A DNA stretch of 38,792 nucleotides, from assembly GCA_009380005.1 (NCBI GenBank), contig WHSQ01000029.1:1-38792 (forward strand). The letters are read 5' to 3'. Shown here one piece after another: positions 14,175 through 20,700 of the stretch. This stretch comes from Actinomycetota bacterium (GTDB lineage: Bacteria; Actinomycetota; CADDZG01; WHSQ01). The notes beneath the pieces are model-generated. The model was not told the DNA's origin. It was given only the letters and a program-made list of their open reading frames with translations, and did not search any database. How positions within the stretch are numbered: the first letter of the stretch is position 1; each line of letters opens with the position of its first letter. The position numbers and the translations under genes are program-made.

Positions 14175-14511
14175 CGGTGCCGGCCTCCCCGTCGAGTGCG
14201 CGGACCGTGGCGCACGGCCAGGTGAAGCAGCAGTGCTTGCAGTCCCCGTCGGGGCTTTCGACGTGCAGTTCCCGCACCGCGTCGAGCTTGGCGCTGGCGT
14301 CGAGATGTTTCCTGGCTAGTTGGCCGCGTATCCGGTCCTGTGACTCCTCACGGCTCCGGAATTCGGCGACGAGGTCGCGGAGCCGTTCGTTTTCGGCGAG
14401 CAGTGCCGCAATGTCGGCGGGCGCGTGAGCGCGGAGGTCGACAGCACGCCACGGGTTTTCGGCTGCGGCTTGCAGGCGGGCACGGATCGCCGCCGTGTCG
14501 ACGTCAGCCAT
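14167..14511 (-). CDS. Ead/Ea22-like small phage protein
   Basis: A 114-residue protein with AIRARLQAAAENPWRAVD, DIAALLAENERLRDLVAEF (coiled coil) and a C-terminal CKHCCFTWPC. The RLxAA..PW opening followed by a coiled coil is shared with the Ead/Ea22 family common in phage early regions, of unknown role. The Cys/His cluster at the end may bind zinc. AAAGGGA lies before the ATG. Confidence 0.7.
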   Translation of the reverse strand: MADVDTAAIRARLQAAAENPWRAVDLRAHAPADIAALLAENERLRDLVAEFRSREESQDRIRGQLARKHLDASAKLDAVRELHVESPDGDCKHCCFTWPCATVRALDGEAGTDA

Positions 14512-14623
14512 GGCGCTTGTCCCTTTGGCCCTTGATAACGAGTTGCACGGTGCCCGTTCCGTACCGCTGGACGCTGTCGACGTAGCACGCCCCGGTTGCG
14601 GTGACGCGAATTCCCCTAGCCAT
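14504..14623 (-). CDS. Very small basic protein
   Basis: A 39-residue protein (MARGIRVTATGACYVDSVQR start), with overlaps at both ends. Strand-like and basic. Function unknown; support is the close packing with its neighbours. Confidence 0.5.
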   Translation of the reverse strand: MARGIRVTATGACYVDSVQRYGTGTVQLVIKGQRDKRHG

Positions 14624-14858
14624 CGGTGCTGCCTCCGTCCTGCTTCAGCGCGTCGAGGTATTCCACGGACCATGTCGGGTGAAGGGTGTAGATGCGGCTT
14701 GGGTCGCTGTCGAAGCGAACGCGCAGGTATTGGTCCTTGGCGCCGACGATGGTTCCTTCGCCGGGCTGGCCTATGAGTTCGCCGCCGTACGTGTAGAGGA
14801 TTCGGCCGCCGCGTTTCGCGGGAACCTTGTAGTAGTCCCGGATGTACTGCATGCTCAT
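14616..14858 (-). CDS. Small beta-rich protein (KOW/SH3-like?)
   Basis: An 80-residue protein with YKVPAKRGGRILYTYGGELI, GTIVGAKDQYLRVRFDSDP and YTLHPTWSVEYLD. The alternation and GTI..G..YLRVRFD pattern suggests a small SH3-like barrel. It ends in LKQDGGSTDG, nearly the same tag as an internal segment of the upstream protein. ATGA overlap at the start. Confidence 0.65.
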   Translation of the reverse strand: MSMQYIRDYYKVPAKRGGRILYTYGGELIGQPGEGTIVGAKDQYLRVRFDSDPSRIYTLHPTWSVEYLDALKQDGGSTDG

Positions 14859-15652
14859 TCGCCGCCCCCGTCCTGCTCGACGCATTTCTCGTGGTGCTCG
14901 CTGGACTCAAGACCGGCGAAGCACCGAGCACAGAACTGCTCGGCGTCCTCGTCCAATCGATCGCCGCCCCCGTCCTGCTTCAGCGCGTCCACAACGGCGC
15001 GGGCGACCTGCTCCTGCTCGCAGACCAGCGGGACTATGACGTCTCCGTCTTCCCATCGGGCGGAGCCGACTGCCCGCGCGATCCGTTCGACCAGCTCGGG
15101 GTCGTCGAGCGGGACGGGTGAGCAGTGCCGGCACGGCAACGCCCGGCCGCACCCCTCGCAGGTGAACGACGACGGCTCGTCGCCCCGGTCGGCCTCGTTG
15201 CGGCCGGCTAGGCGGCCTTCCTCGAAGGCGATCTTCCATAGGTCGCCGTCCCGCTTTAGCCGTTCCTTTAGCGTCTCGCGGGGAATGACGTACTCGCCGG
15301 GTTCGCTGTCGCCTCGCACGTTCGGCTCGCCCTCGCCCTGCACGGGCTCGCCGTCCCGGTCGGCGGCTTCGGCAGCGGCGAGCGCGGCAGCCATCGCCTC
15401 GGGGTGTGCCCGATAGTCATTGAACAAGTCGAACTCGTCGTACGCCTCGCAAGCCGCCTCGATAGCGTCGCCGGTCGGCTTGCGGACGATCGCGTAGCCG
15501 GCGGCGTCGAGCGCGTCAAGCACTAGCCCAGACAGGGTGTCCGGGTGACCCCAAACCGACTCGCCGTCAATGAAGTGGGTAACTACGCCGCCGATGGATT
15601 CGTCAACCGGAATCGCACTCGTCACGACCTCGCGCGGGGTCTGCTCGGTCAT
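14855..15652 (-). CDS. Mosaic hypothetical protein with zinc-binding cysteines
   Basis: A 265-residue protein of unknown function from the ATG at 15652; a GTG one codon upstream is possible. Parts: a strand/helix N-terminus with DALDAAGYAIVRK; an acidic helical middle; FTCEGCGRALPCRHC (four cysteines); then VDALKQDGGGDRLDED; and a last CARCFAGLESSEHHEKC. The DALKQDGG tag recurs at the end of the next gene. This suggests the protein was built by joining cassettes that each end with this tag. Confidence 0.65.
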   Translation of the reverse strand: MTEQTPREVVTSAIPVDESIGGVVTHFIDGESVWGHPDTLSGLVLDALDAAGYAIVRKPTGDAIEAACEAYDEFDLFNDYRAHPEAMAAALAAAEAADRDGEPVQGEGEPNVRGDSEPGEYVIPRETLKERLKRDGDLWKIAFEEGRLAGRNEADRGDEPSSFTCEGCGRALPCRHCSPVPLDDPELVERIARAVGSARWEDGDVIVPLVCEQEQVARAVVDALKQDGGGDRLDEDAEQFCARCFAGLESSEHHEKCVEQDGGGE

Positions 15653-15744
15653 CACTTGCCGCCCTTCAGGAGCTTCTTCAAGCCCTCCTTTTGGGCCTTC
15701 GACAACTTCCCGCCGTCGACGGAATCGTTCTTCTTGTCAGCCAT
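15652..15744 (-). CDS. 30-residue lysine-rich peptide
   Basis: A 30-residue peptide (MADKKNDSVDGGKLSKAQKE then KKLLKGGK). The ribosome-binding site AGGAGGGG, four bases from the ATG, is among the strongest in the window. The stop overlaps the next start. The charge suggests nucleic-acid or membrane binding; unknown. Confidence 0.6.
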   Translation of the reverse strand: MADKKNDSVDGGKLSKAQKEGLKKLLKGGK

Positions 15745-16084
15745 TTCCCCTCCTGATCCTTCGCATGATGAGCAGCGATATCGCCGCGGATGTCTTGTGC
15801 CGGTTGGTTTCGACGATCGCCTCGATAGCGGCGCCGAGGCCTTTCTCGGCGGTGACGAGGTAGCCCCACACTTGAAGGTGCTCGATGACCTCATGCGAGA
15901 TGGTCGGGTGCAGGGTGGGTTCGGGTTCGGGGCCGAACAGCATGCGTCTCACCACGCTGATCACCGCCGTCCGGCGACGTTTGGCGCCGCACAATACGAG
16001 CAACGGTTCCAAATGTTGTGCTTTCGGTGCTCCCCGGGACGTGGCGGCCCGGGCCTGTGGTTTCCATCCGGCGACGACGGACAT
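15737..16084 (-). CDS. Small protein, unknown
   Basis: A 115-residue protein. The first 50 residues are basic; the remainder reads PTLHPTISHEVIEHLQVWGYLVTAEKGLGA then a helix ending in RRIRRG. The C-terminal two thirds look well folded. No family recognised. It lies 15 bp after the small membrane-protein cluster. Confidence 0.55.
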   Translation of the reverse strand: MSVVAGWKPQARAATSRGAPKAQHLEPLLVLCGAKRRRTAVISVVRRMLFGPEPEPTLHPTISHEVIEHLQVWGYLVTAEKGLGAAIEAIVETNRHKTSAAISLLIMRRIRRGNG

Positions 16085-16099
16085 TGCTTCGTCGACTTG

Positions 16100-16321
16100 C
16101 TAGCCACGGCGACGCACCACCCTCCGAACCGCCACCGCGACAGCGACACGCAGGTTGAAGAAGAACGCGCGCAGCATCGGCGCCGCGTCGTCGGCGTGGA
16201 CGAAGAACATTCCGGCGATAGCCGCCAGCGCGGTCGCACCGAAGATGACGGCGATCCAAATGAGCGCCTTCAAATCGCCGGATATGACGGCGAAGATTTC
16301 CATAACCAGCACCTTGGTCAT
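16100..16321 (-). CDS. Small membrane protein
   Basis: A 73-residue protein with one clear transmembrane segment, LIWIAVIFGATALAAIAGMF (residues 20-39), and a basic C-terminus. ATGA overlap with the preceding gene. It belongs to a set of three short membrane proteins in a row. Possible roles include superinfection exclusion or host membrane control. Confidence 0.6.
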   Translation of the reverse strand: MTKVLVMEIFAVISGDLKALIWIAVIFGATALAAIAGMFFVHADDAAPMLRAFFFNLRVAVAVAVRRVVRRRG

Positions 16322-16479
16322 CGTCGCCGCCTCTCTTTGTCGTCGGTGAACTCGGCCCAGGTGAGCAGCGATTCCCGACGAATTTGGCGGCGGACAGCCA
16401 CGACCCCGACAGCGGTGAGAATTAGGCCAAGGGTGATGAGCAGATGCAGCCCGTTGAAATGTGCGAGGTATTCCCACAC
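16318..16479 (-). CDS. Small membrane protein
   Basis: A 53-residue protein: aromatic N-terminus (MWEYLAHFNG), transmembrane segment LLITLGLILTAVGVVAV (13-29), then a charged tail. The GTG directly follows the previous stop codon. Function unknown. Confidence 0.55.
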   Translation of the reverse strand: MWEYLAHFNGLHLLITLGLILTAVGVVAVRRQIRRESLLTWAEFTDDKERRRR

Positions 16480-16566
16480 CTAGACCACCCCCGCCCGATG
16501 TAGCGCGCCGAGGAGTACGCCGGCGAGCAGCGCGAGCACAAGCCAGTTGCGGCGACGGGGCATCAT
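16480..16566 (-). CDS. 28-residue membrane peptide
   Basis: A 28-residue peptide: MMPRRRNW then a hydrophobic run LVLALLAGVLLGAL. The ATG overlaps the upstream stop (TCATGATG). Too short to assign, but the positive-inside pattern and the gene overlap are those of a real single-pass peptide. Confidence 0.45.
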   Translation of the reverse strand: MMPRRRNWLVLALLAGVLLGALHRAGVV

Positions 16567-16739
16567 GACGGCACCGCCTCGAGTAGCCAGCCGTTGACGT
16601 GCGCAGCCCGCTTCGCGTCCAGATCCCACGCGAACACATAGCCGTCAGGTTCGACCTCAAGGATCTGCAACTCGTGATGGTCGCGGCGCCGCCAGACATG
16701 CTGGCCCGGTTCGAGCTTCCTCATCTCAGCTTCGGTCAT
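16563..16739 (-). CDS. Small beta-type protein
   Basis: A 58-residue protein (LEPGQHVWRRRDHHELQILE, then GYVFAWDLDAKRAAHVNGWL). The short strands suggest a small barrel. ATGA overlaps at both ends. Role unknown. Confidence 0.55.
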   Translation of the reverse strand: MTEAEMRKLEPGQHVWRRRDHHELQILEVEPDGYVFAWDLDAKRAAHVNGWLLEAVPS

Positions 16740-17014
16740 GACGACACCGGCTCACTGGCGCGGCGGCGCAGCTCGGCGAGCAGTTCGGCGAACATCTGGT
16801 CCTGCGCGTCGAGCAACCCCAATGCCCATTGCAGTTCCTTGTACTGCTCCGGTTCGAGCACCACGGCGCCGGTTTCGTCGCGGCAGTGGTTGTCGATGTC
16901 CTCGACGAGTGCGCGGAGTCGGTGTCGCACGAAGTCGGCTTGCTCCCCGCCTGTCCGGAGCGCCCGCAGCGCCGTCACATATTCGCTGCGGGCGTCTTCG
17001 CGAAGCTTTCCCAT
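16736..17014 (-). CDS. Helical early protein, unknown
   Basis: A 92-residue, highly charged, helical protein (YVTALRALRTGGEQADFVRH, ALGLLDAQDQMFAELLAELRR). It is the first gene after the 200-bp hairpin region of the leftward early operon, so its expression may depend on read-through there. No family recognised. Confidence 0.6.
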   Translation of the reverse strand: MGKLREDARSEYVTALRALRTGGEQADFVRHRLRALVEDIDNHCRDETGAVVLEPEQYKELQWALGLLDAQDQMFAELLAELRRRASEPVSS

Positions 17015-17039
17015 TGCTGTAACCTCGGTTTCGGTAGTT

Positions 17040-17129
17040 GGCCCCGCTTATCCCTGACTCGGTTGGCGGGGCCGCTGCTTTTCTGGAGTTTTGGGTGGGG
17101 CGCCGGCCAGGGGCTGGAACCGGCGCCCC
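17040..17129 (-). terminator. Two hairpins in the early leftward leader (17040-17073 and 17097-17129)
   Basis: The 207-bp gap 17015-17221 has no gene but two GC stems: GGCCCCGC (17040-17047) with 17066-17073, and GGGGCGCCGG (17097-17106) with 17120-17129. They lie between the regulatory genes and the rest of the early operon. They may terminate the first transcript and make the long early operon dependent on antitermination or on a second promoter in the gap. Confidence 0.5.
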
Positions 17130-17221
17130 GTTTCCCCGGTGGGGGTCCGGGGTTTGGAGCCGGCCGGGTCCGGGGAGACGGCCAACGGGGGTAAGCGCTC
17201 GACCCGTGACCCGGCCGACAT

Positions 17222-17422
17222 CTAGGGTTTTCGCTCGCCGGTGAGCCATTCCTCGAGGTGTTCGCGGAGGATGACGCCGCGCTTGAGGCGTTTCCCGTTG
17301 ACTTCGGGGAAGGTTTCGCGGAGATCGCCGGAGCGGACGGCGGCGTCGATGATGTCTTTGCTGAAGCCGGACGCGTCGGCGGCTTGGCGGCGGTTGTAGG
17401 CGAGCTGGTCGAGGGCGGTCAC
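17222..17422 (-). CDS. Small HTH protein (excisionase-like)
   Basis: A 66-residue protein with YNRRQAADASGFSKDIIDAA, an HTH of the excisionase-like family, then RSGDLRETFPEVNGKRLKRG (wing) and HLEEWL. Such proteins near the switch of actinophages are candidate recombination directionality factors or regulators. The GTG start overlaps the previous stop (GTGA). It competes with the HTH protein at 6393-6593 for the Xis role; this one is closer to the integrase and switch. Confidence 0.72.
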   Translation of the reverse strand: MTALDQLAYNRRQAADASGFSKDIIDAAVRSGDLRETFPEVNGKRLKRGVILREHLEEWLTGERKP

Positions 17423-17562
17423 TTCTTCTTGCCCCCCTTGCCGGTGTCGCCTTGTGGTGCGCGGGCGATCTGCGTTCCGCATTTGGGGCAGCGCAGCCAG
17501 CCGTCGCCGCGGTTGACGTAGTTCGTGTCGTGCGGTGGGCATCGCTTGACGAACGCACTCAT
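17419..17562 (-). CDS. 47-residue zinc-knuckle protein
   Basis: A small protein with RCPPHD near the start and RCPKCG at residues 24-29, followed by a glycine/lysine-rich tail. Three Cys and one His could bind zinc. It overlaps both neighbours (ATGA and GTGA). It may accompany the HTH proteins in control of the switch; role unknown. Confidence 0.6.
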   Translation of the reverse strand: MSAFVKRCPPHDTNYVNRGDGWLRCPKCGTQIARAPQGDTGKGGKKK

Positions 17563-17783
17563 CAGGCCACCTCCTCGGCTTGAACGAGGTCAGCCGGTGT
17601 GATGCCGAGCGCGGCGGCGAGGGCTCGAAGGGTGGACATGTTCGCTCGCCGGACCTGGCCGAGTTCGATGCGCCGCACTGTTCGTTGGTTCACCTTGGCG
17701 AGATGGGCGAGTTCGGTTCGTGAGAGGCCCGCCTTGATCCGGTGTGCGCGGAGGCTTGTGCCGACGGCGCTGATCTGTGTCAC
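17562..17783 (-). CDS. Cro-like XRE-family regulator
   Basis: A 73-residue XRE-type HTH protein (GTSLRAHRIKAGLSRTELAH, KVNQRTVRRIELGQ, LRALAAALGI). First gene of the leftward early operon, opposite the repressor, so it probably acts like Cro. An upstream in-frame GTG at 17792 lies inside the predicted -10 box. The GTG at 17783 sits exactly seven bases after the -10 hexamer, so a leaderless start there is preferred. Confidence 0.82.
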   Translation of the reverse strand: MTQISAVGTSLRAHRIKAGLSRTELAHLAKVNQRTVRRIELGQVRRANMSTLRALAAALGITPADLVQAEEVA

Positions 17784-17819
17784 GTCGGACACGTTAGGAC
17801 ACTAAAGGCCGATTGACAA
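17784..17819 (-). promoter_or_regulatory. Leftward early promoter, leaderless type
   Basis: On the minus strand: -35 TTGTCA (17819-17814), 17-bp spacer, -10 TAACGT (17796-17791), seven bases GTCCGAC, then GTG at 17783. The transcription start would coincide with the start codon. Two GGACAC sites (17787-17792, 17797-17802) overlap the -10 and start region and are likely operators. Confidence 0.65.
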
Positions 17820-17900
17820 GCCGACAGAGGCAGTTAAATGCCAACTACTTCCCGTAACATCGGCCGGGTGGAGGTTACTCTCTGCCATAAACGCAGGTCA

Positions 17901-17942
17901 GGACACTAGCCACGTGTCCGTTCGTGACCTAAAGTGTCCGGC
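17901..17942 (+). promoter_or_regulatory. Repressor promoter and operators, leaderless type
   Basis: The -10 TAAAGT (17930-17935) is followed by seven bases GTCCGGC and then GTG at 17943, the mirror image of the leftward promoter. The -35 region is weak. Operator-like sites GGACAC (17901-17906), GTGTCC (17914-17919) and GTGTCC (17934-17939) cover the promoter; the first two form an inverted pair. Weak -35 boxes are common where a repressor controls its own gene. Confidence 0.6.
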
Positions 17943-18311
17943 GTGAGTAACTGGCAAGCCCTTGTGGACCACGTCCGCGCCGAGATGGCACGACGCGGAT
18001 GGTCACGCAAAGACCTGGCGGTCGCGGCAGATGTGTCTCTGCGAACCCTCAACAGGTTCTTCAATGGCGAAGGTAAGCACGAGCGGCAGACCGATACGAT
18101 CCCGAAGATTGGGACTGCGCTGGGGTGGAAGCCGGGAACGGCGCGGCTGATCCTCTCCGGGGAAAGCCCGGACGGCACGGGATCTCGGGACGACTCTGAC
18201 CGTGAGGCGGCAGATATCCTCGCCAGGATCATGAAGCTCGACTCGTACCACCGGCGGCGGATCGCGTTGCGACTGGCGGTCGAGGAGCTGTCGTCCGACG
18301 ACGAAGAGTAA
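17943..18311 (+). CDS. Immunity repressor, XRE family
   Basis: A 122-residue protein with an N-terminal HTH (VRAEMARRGWSRKDLAVAAD, VSLRTLNRFFNGEG) and a helical, acidic C-terminal part (LARIMKLDSYHRRRIALRLA). No autoprotease domain is present, so induction is probably not by RecA-driven self-cleavage. It is the only plus-strand regulator and faces the Cro-like gene, hence the repressor call. GTG at 17943 is chosen on the promoter geometry; GTG at 17934 is inside the -10 box. Confidence 0.8.
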   Translation: MSNWQALVDHVRAEMARRGWSRKDLAVAADVSLRTLNRFFNGEGKHERQTDTIPKIGTALGWKPGTARLILSGESPDGTGSRDDSDREAADILARIMKLDSYHRRRIALRLAVEELSSDDEE

Positions 18312-18519
18312 CGGCACCTCGGCATTTCGGACAGATACCGTCACGGTGCGAGTCGATCAGTTACAACGCGGTAACGCCTTAACCAAGCCGTTACATTCGC
18401 TGACGAACCGACGTTACCTGTTCACACATCGTCGCATCCACCCAAAGAGACGCCTCCCCCGCTCGAACGGCCCGAGTCGGAGGAGACGCCACTATTCACA
18501 ACGAAAGGGCCGAATTTCA
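18312..18519 (+). other. Gap after the repressor, with GTTAC sites and a weak hairpin
   Basis: About 208 bp without a gene. GTTAC-type sites occur at 18360, 18370 (inverted), 18390 and 18413, perhaps regulatory. An imperfect hairpin (CCTCC at 18453-18457 with GGAGG at 18479-18483, plus an inner CTCG/CGAG pair) could be a weak terminator. Nothing else is evident. Confidence 0.35.
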
Positions 18520-18675
18520 GTGACGGAGGGAAGCCAGCGCGCCACGAAGTGGATTCAATACAGCGCCGCGGGCCTGACATCGGTCAGTATCGCCGCGTTT
18601 GTGTACCGGTTCTATCGTCAGTCCGCCGAGGCGGACGAGCTGATCCGCCGCGCCTTGGACGCCGGCAATCACTAA
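18520..18675 (+). CDS. Small membrane protein beside the integrase
   Basis: A 51-residue protein from GTG 18520 with one hydrophobic segment (YSAAGLTSVSIAAFVYRFY) and a charged C-terminus. It lies in the immunity block and ends 13 bp from the converging integrase gene. If expressed in the prophage it might act in superinfection exclusion. The start is uncertain: AAAGG lies upstream, but further away than usual. Confidence 0.5.
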   Translation: MTEGSQRATKWIQYSAAGLTSVSIAAFVYRFYRQSAEADELIRRALDAGNH

Positions 18676-18688
18676 CAGATGCCTCGCC

Positions 18689-19960
18689 TTACTCAATGGT
18701 GGTGAGCTCGGCCGGCTCGACACCGAGGGCCCGGCCGAGCTTGATCGCCGCGGCGCGTGCGGCGCGCACATCGGCATGCTGATAGGCGCGTGCGGCGGCA
18801 ACCGTGGAATGCCCGACGAGCTGCATGATCAGATTCTCGCGGACGCCGAGCGACAGCAACGTTGTGGCACACGTATGCCGGGCCGAGTGGAGCCGCACAC
18901 GGGGAAGGCCGCAGGCGTCGAGCAGGGTGATCCACGCGTCGTAGTCGGCGCGCAGGTCGATCGGCCGATGCCCATCACGAGTCCACACGAGGTCGTGCAC
19001 GCCGGGTGTCACCCGTTCCTTGCGTTCCTTCAGCTTGTGGACCAGGGACGGCACCAACGGAATGATGTGGACCGCGGCCTTAGGGCGGGTCAGGCACAGC
19101 GCGCCATTGAGTTCGGTGTACTCGAAGTCGGGTTTGGTGACGTCCAACACCCGATCGGGGCAGTTCCCGGCGAACCTCCGGCCGCAGGGCTCGCCATTGT
19201 CGTCGGTGCAGCCGTGGCGGTAGCCGAGCCGCTGCAGCTGCCAGGCGATGTCCGCGACCCCGTTGTCCAGGTCGACGTGGGACCAGCGCAGGCCCAGACA
19301 CTCGCCCTGACGCTGGCCGGTGAGCAGCGCGAACGCCCACCTCGAGCCGAGCGGGTCATCGATGACACGCTCAAGGACGATGGCGGCCTGCTCGCCGTCG
19401 AGGAAGTCGACCTCGGCCTTGCCCTTGCCGGGCCGGTCGACGAGCTTCGCGGGGTTGCCGGGCAGCCCGTAGATCCGGCGGGCGTCGTCGAGGGCGCGGG
19501 AGAGCACCGCGTGGATGCGTAGCACGGTGGACTCGGCGAGCGTGCCGCCGCCGCGGGCGGCCTTCTTGGCGCGCAGTGTCTTGTGCCAGGCGAGGATGTG
19601 CGCGGGCTGGAGCTTGTCGAGCTTGTGATGGCCGAGGTGGGGTGTGATGTGTTCGGTGATCAGTGACCGGTTGGCTGTGATCGTCTTCGGCCGGTTCCGG
19701 TTGGCGGCGATGTCGTCGAGCCACGTGTCGAGCCACTTCTCTAGCGTGGGAATGTTGGTAGAGATGGTGCCGGTGGCGTCCAGCTGCTTCCGAACGGCCT
19801 TGAGCTTCTCGACCGCGTCGGCCTTGGTCTTACCGACCACGATCTTGCGTCTACGTTTCCGGTTCTCCCAGCCGAGCTCGACGGAACCAACCCAGTACCC
19901 GTCGGTCTTGCGCTGGTAGACGCCCCCGGTTCCGGCATCACGCCGCTTGCCTCTTGCCAT
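18689..19960 (-). CDS. int: Tyrosine integrase
   Basis: A 423-residue tyrosine recombinase for insertion into the host tRNA-Thr gene. An N-terminal arm-binding region (GGVYQRKTDGYWVGSVELG) is followed by a SAM-like core-binding domain (residues 70-165) and the catalytic domain. Catalytic residues are Arg217 (GQRQGE), His358 and Arg361 (HSARH), His384 (VGHS) and nucleophile Tyr393. Residues 251-275 have four cysteines, an insertion seen in other actinophage integrases. ATG 19960 is chosen for GGAGG eight bases upstream; the gene starts about 50 bp from the first arm-type repeat. Confidence 0.95.
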   Translation of the reverse strand: MARGKRRDAGTGGVYQRKTDGYWVGSVELGWENRKRRRKIVVGKTKADAVEKLKAVRKQLDATGTISTNIPTLEKWLDTWLDDIAANRNRPKTITANRSLITEHITPHLGHHKLDKLQPAHILAWHKTLRAKKAARGGGTLAESTVLRIHAVLSRALDDARRIYGLPGNPAKLVDRPGKGKAEVDFLDGEQAAIVLERVIDDPLGSRWAFALLTGQRQGECLGLRWSHVDLDNGVADIAWQLQRLGYRHGCTDDNGEPCGRRFAGNCPDRVLDVTKPDFEYTELNGALCLTRPKAAVHIIPLVPSLVHKLKERKERVTPGVHDLVWTRDGHRPIDLRADYDAWITLLDACGLPRVRLHSARHTCATTLLSLGVRENLIMQLVGHSTVAAARAYQHADVRAARAAAIKLGRALGVEPAELTTIE

Positions 19961-20010
19961 CCCGGCATCCTCCATACTTGACAGCCTACTCATTCGTGGC
20001 TATCGTATGC

Positions 20011-20212
20011 CACGTTGATAGCCATGGTGTACCACGGTAGGCCATGTAACAAGAGAAGAGGGAAGGCGCTGACCTGCGCTAACGGAGCCGCGTCGGGGAT
20101 TCGAACCCCGGACCTATTCATTACGAGTGAATGGGTCAAGCCGCTCCACAAGTCGCTGACCTGCCGCGTTGCCTAGGGCAACACCGGTTTGATAGCCACG
20201 TTGATAGCCACG
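20011..20212. other. attP region with arm-type repeats
   Basis: A 15-bp sequence, CCACGTTGATAGCCA, occurs exactly at 20011-20025 and 20196-20210. The core GATAGCCA is also found at 20191-20198, and the inverted CGTGGCTATC at 19996-20005. These repeats flank the tRNA-derived core on both sides and fit arm sites for the integrase N-terminal domain. An 11-bp direct repeat CGCTGACCTGC (20067-20077 and 20154-20164) also brackets the core. Confidence 0.75.
20084..20132 (-). other. attP: attP core: 3' part of a tRNA-Thr(CGU) gene
   Basis: Read on the minus strand this is the anticodon stem-loop (stem ATTCA/TGAAT, loop CTCGTAA, anticodon CGU), variable loop AGGTC, T-arm CGGGG-TTCGAAT-CCCCG, acceptor strand ACGCGGC and discriminator T. 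The 5' half of a tRNA is missing, since no GCCGCGT or D-arm precedes it, so this is not a functional tRNA. Integration here would restore the 3' end of the host gene. Confidence 0.85.
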
Positions 20213-20247
20213 GTCAAGTCTTCCCGTAACCGGGAGGGAACCCGATC

Positions 20248-20700
20248 ATGTCTCAGCCATTCACCCCCACGCCGCCACCGTTCGAGCCGCAGCACACCGC
20301 ACCGAAGCGTCGCCGCTGGCCGTGGATCGCCGCCATCGTCGTCGCCGGCGGAATCGGCTTCGGAGCCGGCTCCGGTGGCGAGGACGCACCAGCCGCCAGC
20401 GTCACCCCACCGGTCCCCGCGGAAACTGTCACCGCCGAACCGGAGGTCATCACCGAAACCGAGACCATCGAAGTCGCACCGCAGGCGTGCCTTGACGCGA
20501 TCGACTACGGCGAGCAGGGATTTGGGATCGCCGCTGACTACGCGCAGGCGACCGTTGACGCGTTCTACGCTGCGGCAGAGTTCGACGTCGACGGCATCAC
20601 CGCTGCTCGCCTCGACATGGAGGACGCAACCGAGCGGATGTCGCCGGTCGCAGACAACTGGAACGCCGCCAAGGCCGAGTGCCGCGGCTCGGTCCAATGA
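20248..20700 (+). CDS. Membrane-anchored exported protein
   Basis: A 150-residue protein: proline-rich start, basic PKRRRWPW, transmembrane segment (IAAIVVAGGIGFGAGSG, about 27-43), a threonine/glutamate-rich stalk (TVTAEPEVITETETIE), then a helical outer domain with two cysteines (CLDAID.., AECRG). Similar short anchored proteins occur beside att sites in actinobacterial prophages. GGGAGGG precedes the ATG. First gene of the plus-strand cassette; the stop overlaps the protease start. Confidence 0.75.
   Translation: MSQPFTPTPPPFEPQHTAPKRRRWPWIAAIVVAGGIGFGAGSGGEDAPAASVTPPVPAETVTAEPEVITETETIEVAPQACLDAIDYGEQGFGIAADYAQATVDAFYAAAEFDVDGITAARLDMEDATERMSPVADNWNAAKAECRGSVQ

Noticed and set aside
20084-20164. 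A complete tRNA-Thr gene
   Set aside because: Only the anticodon arm, T-arm and 3' acceptor strand are present. No matching 5' acceptor strand or D-arm precedes them, so it is an attP fragment.
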